Source of the DNA: JAAGZL01 sp050291725
GTDB lineage: Bacteria; Pseudomonadota; Gammaproteobacteria; Chromatiales; Chromatiaceae
Direction of reading: 5' to 3'
DNA length: 64,000 nucleotides
Assembly: GCA_050291725.1 (NCBI GenBank)
Contig: JBNKKH010000032.1
Location: 186,001 to 250,000 of the forward strand
Below, in pieces: positions 8,704 through 18,322 of this stretch. The notes under the pieces are model-generated. The model did no database searches and was not told the origin of the DNA. It worked only from the letters and a program-made list of their open reading frames with translations. Position 1 is the stretch's first letter. Each line of letters starts with the position of its first letter. Both the position numbers and the translations under genes were made by a program.

Positions 8704-9233
8704 TTTTCTTTTCCTTAAAAAATATTATCAAACCGGGGCGCAACCACTAACCACGAAAAAAGCGGCTAAAAGTGATCCCTCCCCATACTATAATTACAAC
8801 AAGTCTCATAAATGATACAGCATGTATCGCTCTCTGGATAGTAATAATTTCGCTTTATATGCAGCTTTGGCGTCACGCCTATACTCACCGACCATCCATT
8901 AAGAGATACCTATAAAAACTGTCAAAAGCTCCAAGACAGCCGATAATAACCACAATTTATCTGTTATTTATACCGCATAGCCCTCAGACACCCAACAGCT
9001 CGGCCAAACACAGCATCTTGAACACTATCGGCAACTAGCCAAAATTATTTAGCTTTTCCCAATCCAGTAAAAACTGGATCAACAGCCGCTCTGAACGCAT
9101 AGGACAAAAAATACAGCCAGGACCGTAAGTTACATTTTCCCAACTCCACCACATAGACATGCCAACAGGGCAATCATCATTAAATAGCCAATATGTATTC
9201 GATATAAGCACCTTCTTGCTTTATGCTCCCCGC
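8704..9233. other. 530-base intergenic region without a recognised gene
   Basis: The region separates mlaA and rnt, which are divergent, so it must contain the mlaA promoter on the minus strand and the rnt promoter on the plus strand. A small perfect hairpin ATCCAGT/ACTGGAT with a four-base loop lies at 9062-9079 without a U-run on either side. No convincing small reading frame, tRNA or known RNA gene was seen. Confidence 0.5.
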
Positions 9234-9884
9234 ATGAACAGAACACAATACAACCCGCATATTGCAGATAGATTTCGCGGATTTCTTCCAGTTGTTGTTG
9301 ACGTAGAAACCGGCGGGTTCGATGCAGATAATGACGCATTACTGGAGATCGCGGCAGTTACCCTCAAGATAGACGACACAGGCATACTACACATCGCCGA
9401 AACTATCTCGTGTCATGTGGAGCCGTTTCCCGGAGCAAACATGGACCCAAAGGCCCTAGCATTCACGGGTATTGATCCGCATCACCCCTTTCGAGACGCC
9501 ATGCCAGAAAAAGATGCTCTACGCCATATCTCAGAACCAATTCGCAAGGCAATCAAAGCCAGTGGCTGCAATCGGGCCATCCTGGTAGGGCACAACGCCT
9601 TTTTTGATCTGGGGTTTATCAATGCAGCGGTCAAGCGCACCAGCTACAAACGCAACCCATTTCACCCATTCAGCACTTTTGATACCGTATCCCTAGCCGG
9701 ATTAATGTATGGCCAAACAGTCCTGGCCAAGGCCATTGAAGCCGCTGGCATTGAATGGAGTAATGACGAAGCCCACTCAGCGATCTATGACGCAGAAAAG
9801 ACCGCCGAACTGTTTTGCACCATCGTAAACCAATGGAGAGAACGCTTTCCAGAACAGCCCTGGATAGCTCACGCCGGGCTATAA
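9234..9884 (+). CDS. rnt: ribonuclease T
   Basis: A DEDDh-family 3'-5' exoribonuclease that trims tRNA CCA ends and the 3' ends of other stable RNAs. From ATG 9234 it has 216 residues, matching the usual RNase T length; a longer open frame to 9159 adds 25 non-conserved residues. Motifs: Exo I DVETGGFD at about 22-29, Exo II GHNAFFDLGF near 120, and Exo III HSAIYDAEKTAEL with the catalytic His near 182. It is monocistronic, converging on the amidotransferase gene with a 60-base gap. Confidence 0.95.
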   Translation: MNRTQYNPHIADRFRGFLPVVVDVETGGFDADNDALLEIAAVTLKIDDTGILHIAETISCHVEPFPGANMDPKALAFTGIDPHHPFRDAMPEKDALRHISEPIRKAIKASGCNRAILVGHNAFFDLGFINAAVKRTSYKRNPFHPFSTFDTVSLAGLMYGQTVLAKAIEAAGIEWSNDEAHSAIYDAEKTAELFCTIVNQWRERFPEQPWIAHAGL

Positions 9885-9944
9885 AACAGAAAATTTACTC
9901 TATTTACCATCGACGCCGTTGTATTTTTGCAACACATATCTATA

Positions 9945-11732
9945 TTAAGCACCACATCCATCGACATTTTTCTGTAGCCAGAACTCCAATAATGCCATAT
10001 GCCACAGCTTGCTCCCCTGCAGCCGGGTAAGATGCATCTCTGGAGCTGATAGCAGCATATTTACATATGCCGGGGCATAGATTCCCCGCTCACGGCAGGA
10101 TTTTGACTCCAAAATTCCCCGCATAAACTCCAAAAACTCTCCCCTCACATACTTCAATGCTGGCATGGGGAAGTAGCCCTTGGGCCGATCAATAACCGCA
10201 TCTGGAATCAGGCCGCGAGCCATGGCCTTGAGGGGATGCTTACCCCCTTCACGCAGCTTAAGCTCCGGCGGGCATCTAGCCGCCAACTCCACCAGCTCAT
10301 GATCCAAAAAGGGCACTCGTGCCTCCAGACCCCAGGCCATGGTCATATTATCCACCCGCTTTACTGGGTCATCTACGACTAGGGTGGTGACATCCATATG
10401 TAGTACCGAGTCCATAAAAGTGTCCGCGTGAGGTTCTGCCAGCATCCTGGCTACCTGTTGGGAACTATAATCCTCCCCCCTAAATTCGGGCTGCACCATA
10501 TGAGAGAACTCTTCATGATCGCGGTCAAAGTAGTGGCGAGAGAAACGCTGCAGCGGTGTACCATCCCTATCCTCTTGCATACGCGGGTACCAGAAGTAAC
10601 CACCAAATACCTCATCTGCCCCCTGACCGGACTGCACCACCTTTACCTCTTTAGCGACCTGCTCTCCCAGTAGATAGAAGGCCACCGCATCCTGACCAAA
10701 CATGGGCTCCGCCATACAGTCCACCGCTTCCGGCAACCGCTGCAACACCTCACTGTTGGGAATATGGAATTTTCGGTGCTTGGTTTCATAACGGGCTACT
10801 ACCTGATCAGAAAACTCGAACTCATCACCCTTCTCCCCAGGGTGATCTTCAAATCCCACGGAAAAGGTACGCAGATCAGCAACTCCAGCCTCCGCCAGCA
10901 GAGCCACCAACAGACTGGAATCCAGGCCGCCAGACAGCAGCACCCCAACCGGCACATCCGCAATCTCATTGCGCCGTTTTACCGCTTGGCGTAGGGAATC
11001 GTGGATAGACTCCAGCCACTCGTCATCGCTCACAGTATAGTCTGGACGGGTTGCCGTGAGGCTCCAGTAGGACCACTCCCTACTGCTACCATCTGTATTT
11101 ATTAACATACAGTGGCCGGGCGCCAGCTTACGCACACCCTGCAAAATTGTACGCGGGGCAGGCACCACTGCATGCAGGGAAAACAGATTATGCAGGGCCA
11201 CCGGGTCAATAGAGCAGTCGACCCCGCCTGCCGCTAGCAGAGCCTGGGTATTAGAGGCAAAACGCAACCCGTCTTTACCCTGACTGTAATAGAGCGGCTT
11301 GATCCCCAAGCGGTCCCGAGCCAGAAACAGATGCCGCTCCCGCTCATCCCAAATAGCAAAAGCGAACATGCCGTGCAGTCGGGTCACACACTCCTCACCC
11401 CAGGCATGCCAAGCCTTGAGAATAACCTCACTATCCCCTTCGGAGAAGAAGTGATACCCCTTATCAATCAACTCCTTGCGCAGATCTGGATAGTTATAGA
11501 TAGTGCCGTTGAATACCAGGGCTAGCCCCAGCTCCTGATCCACCATGGGCTGACTGGCATGCTCAGAGAGATCGATAATAGATAGACGGCGATGACCCAG
11601 CGCCAAAGGTCCATCACTAAAACTACCCTCATGGTCCGGACCTCGCCGCTCCAGCTGCTTGATCATTCGTCCAATCACTTCTAGGCTGGGGGAGCGCCCA
11701 TCCAATCTTAGTTCACCACAGATTCCACACAT
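9945..11732 (-). CDS. asnO: asparagine-synthase-like amidotransferase, N-acetylglutaminylglutamine amide (NAGGN) type
   Basis: A 595-residue two-domain protein. The N-terminal glutaminase domain starts directly with the catalytic Cys2 (MCGICGEL), and the synthetase domain has the ATP PP-loop SGGLDSS at 267-273. The segments GELRLDGR, IIDLSEHASQPMVD, SEGDSEVILKAWHAWG and VVQSGQGADEVFGGY resemble the subfamily that amidates N-acetylglutaminylglutamine to the osmolyte NAGGN more than housekeeping AsnB; this is recognition by eye. In Pseudomonas and others the gene sits beside an ATP-grasp/GNAT NAGGN synthetase, but here the neighbours are rnt and rsmI, so the partner would have to be elsewhere. 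If the partner is absent, a general asparagine synthetase role is the alternative. Confidence 0.75.
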   Translation of the reverse strand: MCGICGELRLDGRSPSLEVIGRMIKQLERRGPDHEGSFSDGPLALGHRRLSIIDLSEHASQPMVDQELGLALVFNGTIYNYPDLRKELIDKGYHFFSEGDSEVILKAWHAWGEECVTRLHGMFAFAIWDERERHLFLARDRLGIKPLYYSQGKDGLRFASNTQALLAAGGVDCSIDPVALHNLFSLHAVVPAPRTILQGVRKLAPGHCMLINTDGSSREWSYWSLTATRPDYTVSDDEWLESIHDSLRQAVKRRNEIADVPVGVLLSGGLDSSLLVALLAEAGVADLRTFSVGFEDHPGEKGDEFEFSDQVVARYETKHRKFHIPNSEVLQRLPEAVDCMAEPMFGQDAVAFYLLGEQVAKEVKVVQSGQGADEVFGGYFWYPRMQEDRDGTPLQRFSRHYFDRDHEEFSHMVQPEFRGEDYSSQQVARMLAEPHADTFMDSVLHMDVTTLVVDDPVKRVDNMTMAWGLEARVPFLDHELVELAARCPPELKLREGGKHPLKAMARGLIPDAVIDRPKGYFPMPALKYVRGEFLEFMRGILESKSCRERGIYAPAYVNMLLSAPEMHLTRLQGSKLWHMALLEFWLQKNVDGCGA

Positions 11733-11782
11733 TCAGTTTCAACCCATAAAATATTTAATGATTTCAGCCTAACCCAGGTTAG

Positions 11783-12643
11783 TTATCGCTTACTTACATC
11801 TCCCTGCAATACTAGACCATACTGATAAAGCCGATTCTTCTTCTCCCCTGTCAACTCTGCAGTTAGGGCTACCGCCCGCTTCAGAGATAGCTCCTGCATC
11901 AAAAGTTTCAAGGTCTTAATCGTATCAGCTGCCAGCTCGTCGCTCTGCTTCTCCTTGCATCCAGTTACAATTAACACAAATTCCCCTTTACTCTGCATGG
12001 GGTCCAGCTCCAACGTCTCATACAGGGAGCCTAGAGTATCGTGCAGTATGGTCTCATGCAGCTTGGTCAACTCGCGGGCAACCACCCCACTCCGCTCAGC
12101 CCCAAAGATATCTACCATATCCTGCAAACAGGCCTTTACCCGATGACTGGACTCATAAAACAGCATAGTCCTGTGCTCGCCGGACAACTCCTCGAACTCC
12201 GCCCTGCGCGCTGCCTTGTTCCGACTGGGAAAACCAAGAAACAGAAAACTGTCTGACGCCAAGCCAGATACACTTAGGGCTGCAATAGCAGCACTTGGTC
12301 CCGGTATGGGAGATACGGCAATCCCCTGCCTATGACACTCCCTAACTAAGGCGAAGCCTGGGTCGCTGATCAAAGGAGTGCCCGCATCCGAGATCAGGGC
12401 CACTGAGTCTCCCTGCTGCAGACGACCTACCACCTTCTCCAGGGCTTGATGCTCGTTGTGTTCATGCAGGGACAGCATCCTGACATCTATAGCAAAATGG
12501 CTTAACAGGGTACGACTATGCCTAGTATCTTCCGCAGCTATCAGATCTACTTTGCCCAACACCTCAATGGCACGAGCTGAAATATCATCCAAATTGCCGA
12601 TAGGGGTAGCCACCACATAAAGAACACCGTTTTTCATTGACAC
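11783..12643 (-). CDS. rsmI: 16S rRNA (cytidine1402-2'-O)-methyltransferase RsmI
   Basis: An SAM-dependent methyltransferase of the tetrapyrrole-methylase fold that acts on C1402 in the ribosomal decoding centre. It has 286 residues with the family motifs VVATPIGNLDDIS at the N-terminus, AEDTRHSRTLL near 37 and the SAM-contacting PGPSAAIAALSVSG near 117. Start choice is open: GTG at 12643 has AGGG six bases away, while ATG at 12637 has it twelve bases away. It is transcribed divergently from lpoA, the classic gammaproteobacterial arrangement. It may lead into asnO, which follows after 50 bases on the same strand. Confidence 0.95.
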   Translation of the reverse strand: MSMKNGVLYVVATPIGNLDDISARAIEVLGKVDLIAAEDTRHSRTLLSHFAIDVRMLSLHEHNEHQALEKVVGRLQQGDSVALISDAGTPLISDPGFALVRECHRQGIAVSPIPGPSAAIAALSVSGLASDSFLFLGFPSRNKAARRAEFEELSGEHRTMLFYESSHRVKACLQDMVDIFGAERSGVVARELTKLHETILHDTLGSLYETLELDPMQSKGEFVLIVTGCKEKQSDELAADTIKTLKLLMQELSLKRAVALTAELTGEKKNRLYQYGLVLQGDVSKR

Positions 12644-12757
12644 AACCCACCCTAGAAAAGATACTGTTTAATTATCGTCTGCTGCCGATCTATTTGGCCT
12701 AAAAAACAAGGATCACTCAGACAGGAACTTTATTATCGTGCCTGCCTCTATCTAACC

Positions 12758-14728
12758 ATGCAACAAAATCGTCTTTTTCTTTACCTGCTGCTACTAATTT
12801 CAAGCTTGCTCTCAGGGTGCATATCCGACCCCACAACCAAGTGGATGGAATCAGAGGTACCAGATAATATGCGAAGCAATAGCATGTTCTCCCGCGCCCT
12901 CGACATGGAAAAGTCTGGTCAATATGCAGAAGCAGCCCGCCTCATGGAACAGCTGGCGATCAACACCCAGCCGCCACTAAAAGAGGAGGCCATGCTCAGG
13001 GCGGTAGAAAACTACCTCAAAGCGGATGATAACGACTCGGCGTTTCGACTACTGCAGGAGGTAGGAACAGACAACATGCCGCGTCTAAGCTTTAAACGCC
13101 GTGTGTTAATGGCTGAAGTAGCAATTAAAGGCAACCGACCCGATGAGGCCTTGCAACTATTAGAGGTTCCACCTGACAGAGGGACACAACCATATCTACT
13201 CAAGCTCTACCATAAAAATCGCGCTGAAGCCTTTCGTCTTACCGGTAACCTATTTGAGAGCGCACGCCATCTATCTCAATTAGATAGACTTACTGAATCC
13301 CAGGAGCAACGCCTGGAGATTCAACTTAACATCATACGCGCCCTCTCCTCCTACACCGACCCCTCCCTAGAGATGTTGAAGCCCATTCCTCCCGGTATTT
13401 TTGGCGGCTGGGTAGAATTGACCAGAGTAATAAAGAAAAATACCCAAGACCCGGCGCAAGGAGCTGTAGCCTATCAACGCTGGCGTAACGAGTTCCCCAA
13501 TCACCCGGCACTACCGCAGTTACTGCAAAATCAGGTACAAACACAAACTGAGAGTTTCACCTCAACATATTCGCAGAGCAAGCAAATAGCCCTGCTCCTA
13601 CCAAAAACAGGGCCATACGCCAGAGCGGCCAGGGCTATCTATGACGGGGTCATGGCAGCGCATAACAGCCAGCCTGAACAACAGCGCCCAGTCATAAAAA
13701 TATATAACAACAGCAACAGCTCCGGCACGCTCAGACTATACAAGCGCGCAGTGATGGACGGTGCTGACAAGATAATTGGCCCCCTGGTAAAAGAGTCGGT
13801 GGCACAACTAGCAAATGCCAGAAACCTGGAAGTTCCAGTGCTGGCTTTGAATATAGTCCCACCCCAGGGATCTATACCAGACAATCTTTATCAATTTGGC
13901 CTATCTCCAGAAGATGAAGCAGAGCAAGTAGCTGAAAAGGCCTGGACTGATGGTCACACCAAAGCCATCGCCCTGATCCCTCAGGGCGACTGGGGTAAAC
14001 GGGTATTCAGCAGCTTCCGCAACCGCTTTGTTGGTTTAGGTGGAGAGGTGGTTGAGCATCAAACCTACAACACAAAGAAATATGACTTCTCTTCCACCAT
14101 AAAAACGTTGCTAAACATAGACGAAAGCAACGAACGACGCCGCTCTATGCGTAACGCCCTAGGAAGGAAGATTGAGTTTGAGCCATATAGACGACAAGAT
14201 GCCAGCTTCATCTTTCTGCTGGCAAAATCTGGGATGGCACGGCAGATCAGGCCGCAACTGCAATTCCATCACGCCTCTAAACTGCCAGTGTATACCACAT
14301 CCCACAGCTACTCAGGCAAACCAGAGCCGAAGAGAGATCAGGATCTGGAGGGGGTAATATTCCCAGACATCCCCTGGCTCATAACCAATGAGGGCGCACA
14401 ACCACTCTCCAGGGAGCTGATACAGGAAACCCTTGCGGCAAAGAACGCGAATTACGGACGTCTCTACGCCATGGGCATAGACAGCTATAATCTACTACCC
14501 CATCTATCACGCCTTAAATCATCGCCCAGAGAAACCATGGACGGCAAAACCGGCATACTTTCAATGGAAAGGGGTAATCAAATCCACAGACAACTGGTTT
14601 GGGCCAAAATGACAAAGGGCACACCTGAAATTATCGGCTATGCCCCTAGGCTAGAGCGGAAAAGCAACTACGTTGCTCCTACTCCCAGCTTTAGCCCAAG
14701 TCGATCTTCGGACTTCTTCTCCTGGTAG
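12758..14728 (+). CDS. lpoA: LpoA, outer-membrane activator of penicillin-binding protein 1A
   Basis: An outer-membrane lipoprotein that reaches through the peptidoglycan to stimulate PBP1A. The 656-residue precursor has a signal peptide with lipobox LLSGC (Cys near residue 21). The N-terminal half is a helical TPR-like region (about 40-260), and the C-terminal half (about 270-600) has the periplasmic-binding-protein-like fold with QIALLLPKTGPYARAA at its start. The C-terminus is Ser/Pro-rich. It heads a likely operon with yraN (8-base gap) and dolP, as in enterobacteria. Confidence 0.9.
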   Translation: MQQNRLFLYLLLLISSLLSGCISDPTTKWMESEVPDNMRSNSMFSRALDMEKSGQYAEAARLMEQLAINTQPPLKEEAMLRAVENYLKADDNDSAFRLLQEVGTDNMPRLSFKRRVLMAEVAIKGNRPDEALQLLEVPPDRGTQPYLLKLYHKNRAEAFRLTGNLFESARHLSQLDRLTESQEQRLEIQLNIIRALSSYTDPSLEMLKPIPPGIFGGWVELTRVIKKNTQDPAQGAVAYQRWRNEFPNHPALPQLLQNQVQTQTESFTSTYSQSKQIALLLPKTGPYARAARAIYDGVMAAHNSQPEQQRPVIKIYNNSNSSGTLRLYKRAVMDGADKIIGPLVKESVAQLANARNLEVPVLALNIVPPQGSIPDNLYQFGLSPEDEAEQVAEKAWTDGHTKAIALIPQGDWGKRVFSSFRNRFVGLGGEVVEHQTYNTKKYDFSSTIKTLLNIDESNERRRSMRNALGRKIEFEPYRRQDASFIFLLAKSGMARQIRPQLQFHHASKLPVYTTSHSYSGKPEPKRDQDLEGVIFPDIPWLITNEGAQPLSRELIQETLAAKNANYGRLYAMGIDSYNLLPHLSRLKSSPRETMDGKTGILSMERGNQIHRQLVWAKMTKGTPEIIGYAPRLERKSNYVAPTPSFSPSRSSDFFSW

Positions 14729-14736
14729 ATAAAACA

Positions 14737-15129
14737 ATGCATGACTGGCTTAAACGGAATTGGGCAACAGACAACAGCAGCAAAAAGATAGGCGATAAGG
14801 CAGAACGCCTAGCGCAACAATATCTGGAACAGAAAGGGCTCACCCTTATCACAAACAACTACCACTGCCGCAGCGGGGAAATTGATCTAATAATGGATGA
14901 TGGAAACTTTCTGGTATTTATTGAGGTCCGTTATCGAAAGAACGATACTTATGGCTCTGCGGCGGAAAGCATTACCAGGTTGAAACAGCGTCGTTTACTA
15001 GCAACTGCCAACCATTATCTACAAAATGAGAAACTCTACAGAGACAACTCATGTAGATTTGATGTAATAACTGTTTCAGGGCAGTACAATCCACAGATAG
15101 AGTGGATTAAAAATGCCTTTCAGGCTTAG
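14737..15129 (+). CDS. yraN: YraN/UPF0102 family endonuclease-like protein
   Basis: A 130-residue protein of the restriction-endonuclease-like fold. It shows GDKAERLAQQYL near residue 22, the conserved segment CRSGEIDLIMDD near 47 and IEVRYRK near 65, forming the E..D..ExK-like core of UPF0102. The exact function is unsettled; Holliday-junction-resolvase-like nuclease activity has been suggested from the fold. It follows lpoA directly and precedes dolP; the usual diaA gene between yraN and dolP is missing here. Confidence 0.9.
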   Translation: MHDWLKRNWATDNSSKKIGDKAERLAQQYLEQKGLTLITNNYHCRSGEIDLIMDDGNFLVFIEVRYRKNDTYGSAAESITRLKQRRLLATANHYLQNEKLYRDNSCRFDVITVSGQYNPQIEWIKNAFQA

Positions 15130-15167
15130 TCGCTTTAGACAAAGCAAGTCAATAATCGGAGAAAAAC

Positions 15168-15752
15168 ATGAGACTGGTTAAACCTCTAGCTATCACAGTA
15201 ATCCTACTGGCCATAAACCTACTCTACGGGTGTGCCCCAGTCGTTGTAGGAGGTGCTGCCACCGGAGCCTCAGTGGTGCATGACCGTCGCACAGTTGGTA
15301 CTACCGTAGAAGACCAGAACATCGAGATCAAGGCCCTACGCATAAGAGCCCAAGATAGTGACCTGACCAATAATTCAAACCTTAGCACCACCAGCTACAA
15401 CAAAGTGGTGCTACTTACGGGACAGGCAAATTCAGAAGAGTATCGCCGCCGCTATGTTGAACAAATACGCCGAATTCCCGAGGTAAAGCGAGTTGTGGAT
15501 GAGATACAGATAGGACCATCTGCATCTCTAACTCAACAAGGCAAAGACGCTTTTATAACATCGAAAGTCAAAATCAAGTTATTTGATGTAAAACTACCGA
15601 ACTTCGACCCAACCAGAGTTAAGGTCGTTACCAATTCAGGCAATGTCTACTTAATGGGTATAGTTACTGAACAAGAAGCGGCCCAAGTAGTACAGAAGGT
15701 ACGCTATGTATCTGGGGTCAAACGCGTAATAAAGATTTTTGAATACCAGTAG
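15168..15752 (+). CDS. dolP: BON-domain lipoprotein DolP
   Basis: An outer-membrane lipoprotein with two BON domains that supports envelope integrity and BAM function in E. coli. The 194-residue precursor has a signal with the lipobox LLYGC (Cys at about 22), a glycine/alanine linker, and BON domains at about residues 48-118 and 124-192, each ending in a V-x-x-V-x(n)-I strand pattern. The ribosome site is CGGAG six to nine bases before ATG 15168. It is the third gene of the lpoA-yraN-dolP unit, and the following oxidase begins seven bases after its stop. Confidence 0.92.
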   Translation: MRLVKPLAITVILLAINLLYGCAPVVVGGAATGASVVHDRRTVGTTVEDQNIEIKALRIRAQDSDLTNNSNLSTTSYNKVVLLTGQANSEEYRRRYVEQIRRIPEVKRVVDEIQIGPSASLTQQGKDAFITSKVKIKLFDVKLPNFDPTRVKVVTNSGNVYLMGIVTEQEAAQVVQKVRYVSGVKRVIKIFEYQ

Positions 15753-15759
15753 CCTGGAC

Positions 15760-17148
15760 ATGGAACAACTCTCCCCAGGGGTGGTTGCTGAGCTGTACGC
15801 AATATTTGGTCAGAAATCCGTACTAACCGACCCCGGGGACTGCCTCCCATACGGCTACGATAACAGCCGCCGTCAAGCCATGCCCCAGGCGGTTGTATTT
15901 GCCACCGAACATGACCAGATAAAGTCCTTGGTCCGGCTCTGTCATAAGCAACAGATCAACCTCATAGCCAGAGGTCGCGGCACCGGAACCACCGGCGCAA
16001 CTGTCCCTGACCTTGGGGGAGTTGTGCTCTCCCTTGAGCGAATGAACAGAGTCCTAGATATCGACCCTGATAACCGCTTGGCCAAGGTTGAGCCTGGGGT
16101 AACCAACCAGGAGCTACAGGATGCAGCCAGAGAACAGGGATTCTTCTGGGCTCCGGACCCAACCAGCTCTGCCATTTGCACCATTGGCGGCAACCTAGCA
16201 TACAACTCTGCTGGACCGCGCGCGGTTAAATACGGCACGCCCAGGGATAATACTCTAGGCCTAAGAGCCATTACCGGCAGCGGCGAAGAGATCCGTACCG
16301 GAGTAGAAACCAGCAAAGGAGTGGTAGGCTATGACCTCACTCGTCTCCTGATCGGATCTGAAGGAACCTTAGCTATAATCACCGAGGCCACTCTTAAACT
16401 GACTCCACTGCCCGAAACCAAACAGACGCTAAGGGCAACCTACACTGACATACTCTCAGCAGCACAGGCTGTTTCCGCAATCATGTCCCAGCCGGTAACC
16501 CCCTGTGCGTTGGAGTTTATGGATGGGTCGGCCATTGACCTGATACGCGACTCTTCCGTATCGGGGTTAGCTCCTGAAGCAAAAGCCATGCTCATGATAG
16601 AGGTGGACGGACCCAAACACTGTATTGATGAGTCTGTGAAGGCAGTAGCAACTGCCGCCCGCAATCAAGGCTTGATTGACCTGCAGATGGCTAAGACCAA
16701 AAGCGAGATAGCACAACTGTGGAAAGCCAGGCAATCCCTCTCTCCAGCTCTACGCAAGATAGCACCAAAAAAGATTAACGAAGATGTGGTGGTTCCCGTA
16801 TCCAGAATACCGGAACTGATAACAGGTTTGGATAAGCTGTCTCAAGAGAGGAACATAAAGATAGTCAACTTCGGGCATGCGGGTAACGGCAACATACACG
16901 TAAATCTACTTACTGACCCGGACGACCCGGAGAAGATGCTGCAAGCTTATAAATGCCTGGATAAGACATTCGATCTGGTTCTGCAGCTTGGGGGTACCCT
17001 GTCAGGCGAACATGGGATAGGACTGGAAAAGAGGGATTATATAGCCCGCGAGATAGACCCGCCCACCCTCAAACTTATGACCGACATAAAGAGACAGTTT
17101 GACCCTGCTGGAATTTTAAACCCCGGTAAAATCTTCCCTCCAAAATAG
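15760..17148 (+). CDS. FAD-binding oxidase of the GlcD / D-lactate dehydrogenase family
   Basis: From ATG 15760 the protein has 462 residues. The N-terminal FAD_binding_4 domain shows ARGRGTGTTGA and DPTSSAICTIGGNLAYNSAGPRAVKYG; the C-terminal FAD-oxidase domain shows FGHAGNGNIHVN and SGEHGIGLEKRDY. These match the glycolate oxidase GlcD / D-2-hydroxyacid dehydrogenase group, which oxidises 2-hydroxyacids and passes electrons to quinone or cytochrome. The glcE and glcF partners are absent, so it may be a single-subunit D-lactate or D-2-hydroxyglutarate dehydrogenase. An in-frame TTG at 15739 overlaps dolP. No strong Shine-Dalgarno is seen before the ATG, suggesting translation coupled to dolP. 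Confidence 0.88.
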   Translation: MEQLSPGVVAELYAIFGQKSVLTDPGDCLPYGYDNSRRQAMPQAVVFATEHDQIKSLVRLCHKQQINLIARGRGTGTTGATVPDLGGVVLSLERMNRVLDIDPDNRLAKVEPGVTNQELQDAAREQGFFWAPDPTSSAICTIGGNLAYNSAGPRAVKYGTPRDNTLGLRAITGSGEEIRTGVETSKGVVGYDLTRLLIGSEGTLAIITEATLKLTPLPETKQTLRATYTDILSAAQAVSAIMSQPVTPCALEFMDGSAIDLIRDSSVSGLAPEAKAMLMIEVDGPKHCIDESVKAVATAARNQGLIDLQMAKTKSEIAQLWKARQSLSPALRKIAPKKINEDVVVPVSRIPELITGLDKLSQERNIKIVNFGHAGNGNIHVNLLTDPDDPEKMLQAYKCLDKTFDLVLQLGGTLSGEHGIGLEKRDYIAREIDPPTLKLMTDIKRQFDPAGILNPGKIFPPK

Positions 17149-17433
17149 TCTGACTATTTCATCCTCAGAGGAGAGGCAGTGCGATCATACTCTGACTCCA
17201 GCCGACCCCATACATAATCTAAAGAGTTTGAGCATATCATCAGTTTTTGCACTTAAATGGCGCACATCCATATAAACCGCGAATATAAAGCAGTTAAAAA
17301 ATTATAGTATTTTGAAATATATAGAGAGTTGTTCATTCCATCCTGCCCACACAGTTTGCTCTGTGATCAATATCTCTTTCCAGTTACACCAGGAACAACT
17401 AAAATTCCAGTTATTTGGGGCAGAGCAAAACTG

Positions 17434-18282
17434 ATGTCACTATTATCTATCCTCTTTCGCAGAACCTGCTTGCTACTGCTCATAATGTCATCTGTTTATG
17501 CAGAATGCCTAGCCGCAGATACATGGAAGAAACTGGAGGACGGTCTGGAGTTGGGGACATTCCAAGTAAACACTACATCCCTATTCAACCATAGCGAAAT
17601 CACCGTATTGCGGGTCGACCCCAAACTCTGGGATATTAAGCTCTACTCAATAAAGCAGTTCGATTATAAAAAAGGGATAACCACCAAAGAGTGGAGCCAA
17701 CGCCATAAACTTACTGCGGCTATAAACGCTGGCATGCATCTGCCGGATATGTCCACCCATGTGGGATATATGCAAGCAGGCGATACAATCCAAGGCAAAA
17801 AAGTAAAGAGCTATCACTCCCTAGCCGCCTTCTCACCCCAAAAAAATGAGGTAACTCCATTCAGAATTTTTGATCTGGATGACGCTAATCCAGAGTTTGA
17901 TCAGATCAAAAAAGATTATGCCCATGTAGTGCAGAACCTGCGCCTAATCAAGCGACCAGGGGAAAATCGCTGGGACAAGAAGAGCCGGCGCTGGAACGAG
18001 GCAGCCCTGGGAGAAGACAAACAGGGGCGCGCTTTGCTAATCTACTCCAGCGGCCTACTAACCATGCATGATTTAAATGAGACTCTGCTGTCGCTGCCGC
18101 TCGATATCGTCGCCGCCCAACATCTGGAGGGGGGAAGAGAGGCGCAGCTATATATTAATCACCCCAGCCACACCAAAGAGCTGAATAACAGCATGGACCC
18201 CCTGTATCTTGGTACTAATAGAAATCTGGGGGCCTGGCCTATTCCAAACATAATAGGAATTAGCAAAAAAGGCTCTAAATAA
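17434..18282 (+). CDS. secreted phosphodiester glycosidase-like (NAGPA/DUF2233) protein
   Basis: From ATG 17434 it has 282 residues with an N-terminal signal peptide (hydrophobic stretch of about residues 10-20, likely cleaved near AECLAA). The mature part has segments typical of the NAGPA/DUF2233 family: TAAINAGMHLPDMSTHVGYM near 100, a LRLIKRPGEN motif, and the closing LEGGREAQLYI and WPIPNIIGI segments. Family members include the human uncovering enzyme and many bacterial exported proteins of unknown substrate. The 285 bases upstream contain no gene. It is alone, converging on lnt. The family call is moderately sure and the substrate unknown. Confidence 0.75.
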   Translation: MSLLSILFRRTCLLLLIMSSVYAECLAADTWKKLEDGLELGTFQVNTTSLFNHSEITVLRVDPKLWDIKLYSIKQFDYKKGITTKEWSQRHKLTAAINAGMHLPDMSTHVGYMQAGDTIQGKKVKSYHSLAAFSPQKNEVTPFRIFDLDDANPEFDQIKKDYAHVVQNLRLIKRPGENRWDKKSRRWNEAALGEDKQGRALLIYSSGLLTMHDLNETLLSLPLDIVAAQHLEGGREAQLYINHPSHTKELNNSMDPLYLGTNRNLGAWPIPNIIGISKKGSK

Positions 18283-18322
18283 CGACCTGCACCTGAGCGG
18301 ATCTGGCAATAAAAGCAACACC

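Noticed and set aside
9062..9079. Hairpin as a terminator or small-RNA end
   Set aside because: The seven-base stem has no U-run on either strand and there is no promoter or gene end beside it.
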